DNA from: Pseudomonadota bacterium
GTDB taxonomy: Bacteria > Pseudomonadota > Alphaproteobacteria > Rhizobiales > Devosiaceae
Length of the DNA stretch: 16,123 nucleotides
Direction: 5' to 3'
NCBI GenBank assembly: GCA_023393475.1
Contig: JAEWLC010000063.1
Span: 1 to 16,123 of the forward strand
Part shown: piece after piece, positions 1 to 5,722 of the stretch
Layout of the letters: the number at the start of each line of letters is the position of its first letter
Numbering within the stretch: position 1 is the stretch's first letter
The notes under the pieces: model-generated
The model's database searches: none
Seen by the model: only the letters and a program-made list of their open reading frames with translations
What the model was told of the DNA's origin: nothing
Translations under genes and position numbers: made by a program

Positions 1-1618
1 GGAAGGGGATCAGGCCGCCGAGCAGCAGGCCGACGACGACATAGGGGTTGGACAGGGAGAAATCGACCGTCACGCCCTTGAAGTACTGGAAGGTGGTCGA
101 GCCCGCCTTGTTCGCCTCGGCGACGAAGAAGTTGAGGTCCGAGGTGTAGGCCGCGAACAGAACCAGCGCGCCGAGGCCGGCCGAGCCGATGGCATAGCCC
201 TTGGTGATCGCCTTGGTGGTGTTGCCGACCGCATCGAGGGCGTCGGTGTTGTGACGCACCGACTTGTCGAGACCGGCCATTTCGGCGATGCCGCCGGCAT
301 TGTCGGTGACCGGGCCGAAGGCGTCGAGCGCCACGATCATGCCGGCCAGCGCGAGCATGGTGGTGACGGCAAAGGCGATGCCGAAGAGACCGGCGAGGTT
401 GTAGGTGACGATGATGCCCACGACGATGACGATGGCGGGCAGGGCGGTCGATTCCAGCGAGACCGCGAGGCCCTGGATCACGTTGGTGCCGTGGCCGGTC
501 ACCGAGGCTTCGGCGATCGAGTTCACCGGGCGCTTGTTGGTGCCGGTGTAGTATTCGGTGATGACGATGATGAGCCCGGTGATGACGAGGCCGGCCACGC
601 CGCACCAGAACAGGCTCCACGGCGTGAACTGCTTGCCGCCCTCGATGCCGAGCTGGACGTCGAGGCTACCGAACACCCAGGCGAGGGTGGGGAGCAGGAC
701 GATCAGCGACAGGATGCCGGTAGCGATGAGGCCCTTGTAGAGGGCGTTCATGATGTTGTTGTCGCCGCCGAGCTTCACGAAGTACGTGCCGATGATCGAG
801 GTCAAGACGCACGCGCCGCCGATGGCGAGCGGCAGGATCATGCCGGCGAGCTTGAACGCATCGGGCAAGACGATCGCCGCCAGCACCATGGTGGCGACCG
901 CGGTCACCACATAGGTCTCGAACAGGTCGGCGGCCATGCCGGCGCAATCGCCGACATTGTCGCCCACGTTGTCGGCGATGGTCGCGGGGTTGCGCGGATC
1001 ATCCTCGGGGATGCCGGCTTCAACCTTGCCCACCATGTCGCCGCCGACGTCGGCACCCTTCGTAAAGATGCCGCCGCCGAGACGGGCGAAGATCGAGATC
1101 AGCGAGGCGCCGAAACCGAGCGCGACGAGCGAATCGATCACCGTGCGGCTCGTCGGCGCGAGGCCGAACATGCTGGTCAGGATGATGAAGTAGAGCGTCA
1201 CGCCGAGAAGGCCGAGACCGGCGACGAGGAGGCCCGTCACCGCGCCGGACTTGAAGGCGAGGTCGAGGCCGCCGGCGAGCGATTTTGTCGCTGCCTGGGC
1301 GACTCGCACATTGGCGCGCACCGACACGTTCATGCCGATGAAGCCCGCGGCGCCGGACAGCACGGCACCGACGAGGAAGCCGAAGGCGGCAAAGGCGCCG
1401 AGCAGGAAGAAGGCGAGGATGAAGATGACCACGCCGACGATGCCGATAGTGGTGTACTGGCGACGGAGATAGGCGGAGGCGCCTTCACGCACTGCGGCGG
1501 AAATCTCCTGCATGCGAGCAGAGCCCGCATCGGCCTTCAACAGGCCCTGCGTCGTGACGACGCCGTAAACGATTGAGAGCAGACCGCAGATCACGATCGC
1601 CCATAGCAACAGGTCCAT
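1..1618 (-). CDS. hppA: K+-independent proton-pumping membrane pyrophosphatase (partial, C-terminus outside window)
   Basis: Integral membrane pyrophosphatase that couples PPi hydrolysis to H+ pumping across the inner membrane. The window holds the first 539 residues; the family is usually about 670-720, so the C-terminus lies beyond the left edge. Many hydrophobic helices are visible from residue 3 on. The PPi/Mg2+ loops are intact: DVGGDMVGKVE at about 190-200, then EDDPRN and the repeated DNVGDN/DNVGDC at about 205-224. Residues 465-472 read GNTTKAIT: Lys469 and Thr472 are the pair that marks the K+-independent class (K+-dependent enzymes have Ala and Gly/Ala there). The ATG at 1616-1618 is preceded by GAGGGA (complement of 1626-1631) with 7-nt spacing. 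The reading frame is clean to the window edge. The identification is secure; the H+ specificity is inferred from the family signature. Confidence 0.96.
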   Translation of the reverse strand, partial: MDLLLWAIVICGLLSIVYGVVTTQGLLKADAGSARMQEISAAVREGASAYLRRQYTTIGIVGVVIFILAFFLLGAFAAFGFLVGAVLSGAAGFIGMNVSVRANVRVAQAATKSLAGGLDLAFKSGAVTGLLVAGLGLLGVTLYFIILTSMFGLAPTSRTVIDSLVALGFGASLISIFARLGGGIFTKGADVGGDMVGKVEAGIPEDDPRNPATIADNVGDNVGDCAGMAADLFETYVVTAVATMVLAAIVLPDAFKLAGMILPLAIGGACVLTSIIGTYFVKLGGDNNIMNALYKGLIATGILSLIVLLPTLAWVFGSLDVQLGIEGGKQFTPWSLFWCGVAGLVITGLIIVITEYYTGTNKRPVNSIAEASVTGHGTNVIQGLAVSLESTALPAIVIVVGIIVTYNLAGLFGIAFAVTTMLALAGMIVALDAFGPVTDNAGGIAEMAGLDKSVRHNTDALDAVGNTTKAITKGYAIGSAGLGALVLFAAYTSDLNFFVAEANKAGSTTFQYFKGVTVDFSLSNPYVVVGLLLGGLIPF

Positions 1619-1630
1619 AGAATTATCCCT

Positions 1631-1700
1631 CGGTGTGACGACACCGGGGGGCGCTCCATAGTTGCAGCAGCTTTTGAGGCCGCTCCTCCTCACCCCCCGG
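1631..1700 (-). promoter_or_regulatory. Leader of hppA with possible competing hairpins
   Basis: A perfect 6-bp hairpin (CGGTGT, loop GACG, ACACCG; 1631-1646) abuts the hppA ribosome-binding site. The octamer CCGGGGGG at 1644-1651 is the exact complement of CCCCCCGG at 1693-1700. The two pairings share bases 1644-1646, so they cannot both form fully. This could affect access to the ribosome-binding site. No known riboswitch class is recognised, and G/C runs pair by chance fairly often in such GC-rich DNA. Confidence 0.3.
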
Positions 1701-1760
1701 AGATCGCGTGCCGAACTTGTGCCAAATCGCCGCAGGTGGTGCAATGGCGTTGTCGTATCT

Positions 1761-1775
1761 CGGGCGGGGCGCCCG
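1761..1775 (-). terminator. Short GC hairpin after the DUF167 gene
   Basis: CGGGCG, loop GGG, CGCCCG forms a 6-bp stem 5 nt beyond the DUF167 stop codon. No T-run follows on the minus strand, so it is at best a weak terminator or transcript-end stabiliser. Transcription may continue into hppA. Confidence 0.3.
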
Positions 1776-1780
1776 CTGGC

Positions 1781-2089
1781 TCAGCCGAATCGTGCGAGCG
1801 CGGCCAGCAGCGCGTCGGGATCGCCGGCGATGCGCAGGGTCTTGAAGCGGGCGGTTTCGCCGGCAGCGAGCGTGATGGCCGACTTGGGGATGCCCAGCGC
1901 CTTGGCGAGGAGCGCGATCACCGCGGCATTGGCCTTGCCCTTGTCGGGCACAGCCGTGACGCGAACGCGGAGCACCGCGGTGCCGTCGTCGCGATGCTCG
2001 GTGCCTTCGATACGGTCGGCGGAGGCGTTCGGCGTGACGCGGAGGTGCAGGCGCAGCCCATCGGGCAGCCGCTCGAACGCCAGGCTCAC
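1781..2089 (-). CDS. DUF167 / YggU-family small protein
   Basis: A 102-residue protein of the widespread DUF167 (YggU) family, whose biochemical role is not established. It shows the family landmarks: an N-terminal beta segment with LRLHLRVTPNA at about 12-22, then LRVRVTAVPDKGKANAAVIALLAKALGI at about 40-67, where the PxKGKAN block is the signature, and KSAITLAAGETARFKTLRI after it. Length matches the family (about 100). The start is GTG at 2087-2089, overlapping the TGA of the upstream GNAT gene by 4 nt (GTGA), which implies translational coupling. It is the last gene of the yggT-GNAT-DUF167 unit. Family assignment is strong; function is unknown. Confidence 0.92.
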   Translation of the reverse strand: MSLAFERLPDGLRLHLRVTPNASADRIEGTEHRDDGTAVLRVRVTAVPDKGKANAAVIALLAKALGIPKSAITLAAGETARFKTLRIAGDPDALLAALARFG

Positions 2090-2523
2090 TTTGGCCGGTG
2101 CAGGTCGGTGCGAACGATCGCCAGCATGCGGTCGGGGCGATCGATCACGGTGAAGCCGTGCCGTTCGTAGAGCGTGTGGGCGTCCTTCGTCACCAGCATG
2201 AAGCGGCGCAGCCCCTGCAGGTCGGGATGCTCGAGGATGGTCTCGACCAGCGCCTTGCCGAGGCCCTTGCCCTGCTGGGCCGGGTCGATGAACACATCGG
2301 CCAGCCAGGCGAAGGTCGTCCTGTCGGTGATCACCCGGCCAAATCCCACCTGGCCGTCGGGCCCGAACAGCCCGAAGGGCAGCGAGTTCTCGATCGAGCG
2401 GGCGACGAGCTCGCGCGGAATCCCGCCGGCCCAGTAGCTCTCGGTGCTGAGGTAGCGGTGGACGAAATCGACATCGATCCGGTCCGGATCGGTGGAGATC
2501 TCGAAGCCTTCGGGCAGTCCCAT
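2086..2523 (-). CDS. GNAT-family N-acetyltransferase
   Basis: A 145-residue cytoplasmic GNAT acetyltransferase that would move an acetyl group from acetyl-CoA to an unidentified amine. The acetyl-CoA-binding motif A is clear: strand WLADVFIDPAQQ followed by the pyrophosphate loop QQGKGLGKA at about 83-91. Motif B follows near the end, with LVTKDAHTLYERHGF. The chosen ATG (2521-2523) lies 2 nt after the yggT stop, so the genes are probably co-transcribed. A longer in-frame reading extends into yggT and encodes a non-protein-like Arg/His/Pro-rich stretch, so it was not used. The substrate cannot be told from sequence. The gene sits between yggT and DUF167, two conserved genes often found close together. 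Confidence 0.92.
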   Translation of the reverse strand: MGLPEGFEISTDPDRIDVDFVHRYLSTESYWAGGIPRELVARSIENSLPFGLFGPDGQVGFGRVITDRTTFAWLADVFIDPAQQGKGLGKALVETILEHPDLQGLRRFMLVTKDAHTLYERHGFTVIDRPDRMLAIVRTDLHRPK

Positions 2524-2525
2524 TG

Positions 2526-2819
2526 CTAGAGGACGCGGCCCATGGCGAGCGAGGCGATCAGGTTCTGCAGGAAGAAGATGATGACGAAGACGATCAGCGG
2601 CGACAGGTCGAGCCCGCCGACGGGCGGGATGACGCGGCGGATGGGCTTCAGGATCGGCTCGGTGATCTGGTTCAGGACGCGCCAGACCGAGTTCACGAAC
2701 TGGTTGCGGGTGTTGATCACGTTGAAGCTGATCAGCCAGCTCATGATGATCATGATCAGGAAGATCCACCAGACGATGTTCAGAATGAAGCTCAGCGTCT
2801 GCAGAATGGCAAAGGTCAT
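2526..2819 (-). CDS. YggT-family integral membrane protein
   Basis: A 97-residue inner-membrane protein with two hydrophobic spans (about residues 5-32 and 72-92). Between them lies the YggT signature, with VWRVLNQITEPILKPIRRVIPP at about 45-66 and GGLDLSPLIVF just after. Length fits the single-repeat form of the family. YggT proteins are broadly conserved and have been linked to osmotic or ion homeostasis and to cell division or envelope organisation, but no precise role is settled. The ATG at 2817-2819 has AGGGG (complement of 2828-2832) upstream. It heads the unit yggT-GNAT-DUF167. Confidence 0.93.
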   Translation of the reverse strand: MTFAILQTLSFILNIVWWIFLIMIIMSWLISFNVINTRNQFVNSVWRVLNQITEPILKPIRRVIPPVGGLDLSPLIVFVIIFFLQNLIASLAMGRVL

Positions 2820-2845
2820 CGGGCGCCCCTAGGGTTCTGCGCCCC

Positions 2846-2874
2846 TATTTAGGTGGCACGCGCCCGGGCGGCAA
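2846..2874 (-). promoter_or_regulatory. Predicted sigma70-type promoter of yggT
   Basis: On the minus strand, TTGCCG (complement of 2869-2874), a 17-nt spacer and TAAATA (complement of 2846-2851) match a housekeeping promoter. Transcription would start near 2839, giving a leader of about 20 nt that contains the ribosome-binding site. It overlaps the hairpin at 2859-2883. Confidence 0.42.
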
Positions 2875-2883
2875 GCGGGCGCG
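2859..2883. terminator. GC-rich hairpin between dedA and yggT
   Basis: A perfect 8-bp inverted repeat, CGCGCCCG / CGGGCGCG, with a 9-nt loop lies 32 nt after the dedA stop codon. No real T-run follows on the minus strand, so as a dedA terminator it is weak. It also covers the spacer and -35 of the predicted yggT promoter, so it could instead be an operator-like palindrome. Confidence 0.35.
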
Positions 2884-2915
2884 ACCATTTTCGCCTTGCG
2901 AAACGGTGGCTTGGG

Positions 2916-3530
2916 TCAGCCTCGCTCGCCGGTCCGACTCGGGCGCCAGGTGAAGAGGCGGAAGACGTAGAGGCCGACCACGGCGATCAGCACCAGCCAG
3001 CTCAAGGGATCGATGAAGCTTTCCACGATGTGGTAGTGCTCGTGCAGCAGGTAGCCGGCGGTGACCAGCACGGTGTTCCAGATCAGCATGCCGATGGCCG
3101 AATAGAGCGCGAAGGTGGCAAAGTTCATCTTGGCGAGCCCGGCAGGCACGGAGATCAGCGTCCGGAGGATCGGGAACAGCCGGCCGACGAGGACGATCGG
3201 CTTGCCCCAGCGCTCGAAGATGCGCGAGGCATAGTCGATCTCGTCGGCATTGAAGGCGAACCAGCGCCCGATCCGGTCGGCCAGCCACTTCACCCGCTCG
3301 AGCCCGAACAGCCGCCCGGCAAAGTACCAGGGCAGCATGCCGAGCAGCGAGCCGACCGTCGCTGCGAGGATGACGCCAATGAAGTTCAGCTGGCCCTGGC
3401 CGGCGGCGAAGCCGGCAAAGGGGACGATCAGTTCGGAAGGGATCGGCGGGAACACCGCCTCGAGCAGCATCAGCAACGCGATGCCGACATAGCCGAGGTC
3501 GGTGATGATCTGGGTGATCCAGGTGGCCAT
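2916..3530 (-). CDS. DedA/SNARE-associated (VTT) family membrane protein
   Basis: A 204-residue polytopic inner-membrane protein of the DedA family. Members act in lipid-carrier recycling (several flip undecaprenyl phosphate or phosphatidylethanolamine) and support membrane potential and drug tolerance. Landmarks: the re-entrant-loop motif with Glu24 and PPIPSE at 28-33, the GxxxGxxPWYxxGRLFG stretch at about 60-76, and the basic/proline motif GRLFPILRTLISVPAGLAKM at 116-135 with the conserved arginines. Hydrophobic spans follow to residue 195, ending in a short basic tail. The start ATG (3528-3530) has GGAG 5 nt upstream. It lies downstream of typA on the same strand, separated by a REP-like palindrome, so it is probably a separate transcript. 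Which lipid it handles is unknown. Confidence 0.93.
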   Translation of the reverse strand: MATWITQIITDLGYVGIALLMLLEAVFPPIPSELIVPFAGFAAGQGQLNFIGVILAATVGSLLGMLPWYFAGRLFGLERVKWLADRIGRWFAFNADEIDYASRIFERWGKPIVLVGRLFPILRTLISVPAGLAKMNFATFALYSAIGMLIWNTVLVTAGYLLHEHYHIVESFIDPLSWLVLIAVVGLYVFRLFTWRPSRTGERG

Positions 3531-3575
3531 GGATGCTCCGAAGCAGGTGTCCGCGATGTTTCAGTAGCCCACCGG

Positions 3576-3645
3576 GTCACTCCCGCGAAAGCGGGAATGC
3601 CTGTTCGAGGCCCCAAACGAACATCCCCGCTTTCGCGGGGATGAC
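3576..3645. repeat. REP-like pair of inverted palindromes
   Basis: Two palindromic units in opposite orientation: TCCCGCGAAAGCGGGA (3581-3596) and ATCCCCGCTTTCGCGGGGAT (3623-3642), each a GC stem around a GAAA or TTTC core. The outer bases GTCA (3576-3579) and TGAC (3642-3645) also pair, and the inner TGTTCG/CGAACA tracts match, so the 70 bp can fold as two small hairpins or one long imperfect hairpin. Such GTCAYTCCCGCGAAAGCGGGAAT-type elements are common intergenic repeats in alphaproteobacteria. Its site, 12 nt after the typA stop, allows it to act as a transcript end for typA. Confidence 0.8.
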
Positions 3646-3657
3646 ATCGAGCGTCGA

Positions 3658-5472
3658 TCAGCTCGCCTTGGCGGCGCGCATCATCTTCTTGCGGTCGTTG
3701 GGGTCGAGCCAGATCTTGCGCAGGCGGATCGACTTGGGCGTCACCTCGACATACTCGTCGTCGGCGATGTAGCCGAGCGACTGCTCGAGCGTCAGCTTCT
3801 TGGGCGGGGTCAGGCGGACCGCTTCATCCTTGCTCGTCGTGCGGATGTTGGTCAGCTGCTTGCCCTTGAGGGCATTGACCTCGAGGTCGTTCTCGCGGGC
3901 GTGTTCGCCGATGATCATGCCTTCGTAGATCTCGACGCCGCCGTCGATCATGATCGAGCCGCGATCTTCGAGGTTCCACAGCGCGTAGGTCACGGCAGTG
4001 CCGGTGCCGTTCGAGATCAGCACGCCGGTGCGGCGGCCGGGCAGGGCGCCCTTGTAGGGGGCGTATTCGTGGAACAGGCGGTTGAAGATCGCAGTGCCGC
4101 GGGTGTCCGACAGCAGTTCCGGCTGGTAGCCGATCAGCGAACGGGTCGGCACGTAGAAGCGCAGGCGCTGGCGGCCGACGCCGGACGGGCGCATGTCGAC
4201 GAGGTCGCCCTTGCGCTCGGTGAGCTTCTGCACGATCACGCCGGTATGCTCGTCATCGACGTCGATGATGACTTCCTCGATCGGCTCGAGCTTGACGCCG
4301 TTCTCCTCGCGGATGACCACCTTCGGACGGCCGATGGTGAGCTCGAAGCCTTCGCGGCGCATGTTCTCGATCAGAACGGCGAGCTGCAATTCGCCGCGGC
4401 CGGCGACGTCGAAGCTGTCGTTGTCGTCGCCTTCGGTGACGCGGATGGCGACGTTGCCTTCGGCTTCGCGCATCAGGCGCTCGCGAATGACGCGGCTCTG
4501 CACCTTGTCGCCTTCGCGACCGGCCAGCGGGCCGTCATTGATGCGGAAGGTGACCGACAGGGTCGGCGGGTCGATCGGCTTCGAGGGCAGCGGCACGTTG
4601 TTGGCAGGCACGGTCAGCGTGTCGGCGACGGTAGCGGTCTCAAGGCCGGCGATTGCGATGATGTCGCCGGCCTCGGCAACGTCGATCGGGGTGCGCTCGA
4701 GGCCGCGGAAGGCGAGAATCTTGGAGACGCGGCCCTTCTCGACTTCCTTGCCTTCGCGGTTGAGGGCGTGGATCGGGTCGCCGGCCTTGACGCTGCCGGA
4801 GGTGATGCGGCCGGTCAGGATGCGGCCGAGGAAGGGATTGCGCTCGATGGTGGTGACCAGCATGCCGAACGGGCCTTCCGCCACCTTCGGCTCCGGCACG
4901 TATTCGAGCACCTTGTCGAGCAGCGGGGCGAGCGAGTCCTTGGGGCCTTCCGGCTTCTCGCTCATCCAGCCGAGCTTGGCAGCGCCGTAGAGCACCGGGA
5001 AATCGAGCTGCTCGGGGGTCGCGTCGAGCGCGATGAAGAGGTCGAAGATCTCTTCCAGCACTTCGAGGTGGCGCTCGTCGGGACGGTCGATCTTGTTGAT
5101 CGCGACGATCGGGCGGAGGCCCTGGGCCAGGGCCTTGCCGAGCACGAACTTGGTCTGCGGCATCGGGCCTTCGGCGGCATCGACGAGGATCACCACGCCA
5201 TCGACCATCGACAGGATGCGCTCCACTTCACCGCCGAAGTCGGCGTGGCCGGGCGTATCGACGATGTTGATGCGGGTATCCTTCCAGACCAGCGAGGTGA
5301 CCTTGGCAAGAATAGTGATGCCGCGCTCGCGCTCCAGATCGTTAGAATCCATCGCCCGCTCTTCGACACGCTGGTTCTCGCGGAAGGAGCCGGACTGCTT
5401 GAGCAGAACGTCGATCATGGTGGTCTTGCCATGGTCAACGTGGGCAATGATTGCGATGTTACGCAAGGACAT
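3658..5472 (-). CDS. typA: Ribosome-binding translational GTPase TypA/BipA
   Basis: A 604-residue translation-factor GTPase that binds 70S ribosomes and helps large-subunit assembly and translation under stress, notably at low temperature. Domain I has all G motifs: G1 AHVDHGKTT (10-18), G2 RGITI (50-54), G3 DTPGH (72-76), G4 NKID (126-129). Domain II follows at about 200-290, then EF-G-like domains III and V, including GVGRQRLRFYVPTRSLIGYQ and NGTGTAVTYALW. The BipA-specific C-terminal domain starts near IIGEHARENDLEVN and carries the conserved LTNIRTTSKDEAVRLTPP stretch. Length matches the family (about 605). The ATG at 5470-5472 fits N-terminal conservation although no clear Shine-Dalgarno is present (GCTCGCCCCAC precedes it). 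A sigma70-like promoter lies about 40 nt upstream. Confidence 0.98.
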   Translation of the reverse strand: MSLRNIAIIAHVDHGKTTMIDVLLKQSGSFRENQRVEERAMDSNDLERERGITILAKVTSLVWKDTRINIVDTPGHADFGGEVERILSMVDGVVILVDAAEGPMPQTKFVLGKALAQGLRPIVAINKIDRPDERHLEVLEEIFDLFIALDATPEQLDFPVLYGAAKLGWMSEKPEGPKDSLAPLLDKVLEYVPEPKVAEGPFGMLVTTIERNPFLGRILTGRITSGSVKAGDPIHALNREGKEVEKGRVSKILAFRGLERTPIDVAEAGDIIAIAGLETATVADTLTVPANNVPLPSKPIDPPTLSVTFRINDGPLAGREGDKVQSRVIRERLMREAEGNVAIRVTEGDDNDSFDVAGRGELQLAVLIENMRREGFELTIGRPKVVIREENGVKLEPIEEVIIDVDDEHTGVIVQKLTERKGDLVDMRPSGVGRQRLRFYVPTRSLIGYQPELLSDTRGTAIFNRLFHEYAPYKGALPGRRTGVLISNGTGTAVTYALWNLEDRGSIMIDGGVEIYEGMIIGEHARENDLEVNALKGKQLTNIRTTSKDEAVRLTPPKKLTLEQSLGYIADDEYVEVTPKSIRLRKIWLDPNDRKKMMRAAKAS

Positions 5473-5512
5473 GTGGGGCGAGCCGATCGGATTTTCTGGA
5501 AATTAGTCGCGC

Positions 5513-5541
5513 CCAATAAAGGACGAGGGTCACATTCTCAA
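5513..5541 (-). promoter_or_regulatory. Predicted sigma70-type promoter of typA
   Basis: On the minus strand, TTGAGA (complement of 5536-5541), a 17-nt spacer and TATTGG (complement of 5513-5518) form a fair housekeeping promoter. The expected leader is about 35 nt. The region is more AT-rich than its surroundings, which supports the call. Apart from this and the duplication at 5677-5722, nothing else was seen between typA and the next gene. Confidence 0.4.
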
Positions 5542-5676
5542 GATAAATCGCGGAATGGGAGGGTTGCGATGCGGCAACATGGTTGAGGGCGTCTCCCGTC
5601 TTGCCCAGCGCGATTGCGCCCGGGAAACACCCCCGCAGCTATGACGAAGCAGTCCGTCTCAAATCGACAGCGTGCG

Positions 5677-5722
5677 GAAGATAGTTTCGGTCAGGACACG
5701 AAGAAGGCTTCGGTCAGGACAC
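5677..5722. repeat. Two-copy 23-bp tandem duplication over a stop codon
   Basis: Units 5677-5699 and 5700-5722 are adjacent and identical at 20 of 23 positions; the last 14 bases (TTCGGTCAGGACAC) are the same in both. The second unit contains the TGA stop of the GGDEF-EAL gene (complement of 5714-5716); the first lies just after the gene and repeats that 3' end. Confidence 0.85.

Noticed and set aside
251..1576. 441-codon open frame on the plus strand
   Set aside because: It is antisense to hppA. The product is a low-complexity Asp/Glu/Gly/His-rich sequence, as expected opposite a GC-rich gene.
2524..2769. N-terminal extension of the GNAT gene into yggT
   Set aside because: It encodes an Arg/His/Pro-rich sequence and overlaps a clear YggT protein.
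3541..3660. CRISPR-like repeat
   Set aside because: Only two palindromic units in opposite orientation, with no regular spacers; this fits a REP-type element.
3901..5586. 561-codon open frame on the plus strand
   Set aside because: It is antisense to typA, with Asp/Val/Ala/Leu-rich composition and no recognisable domain; typA is certain on the other strand.
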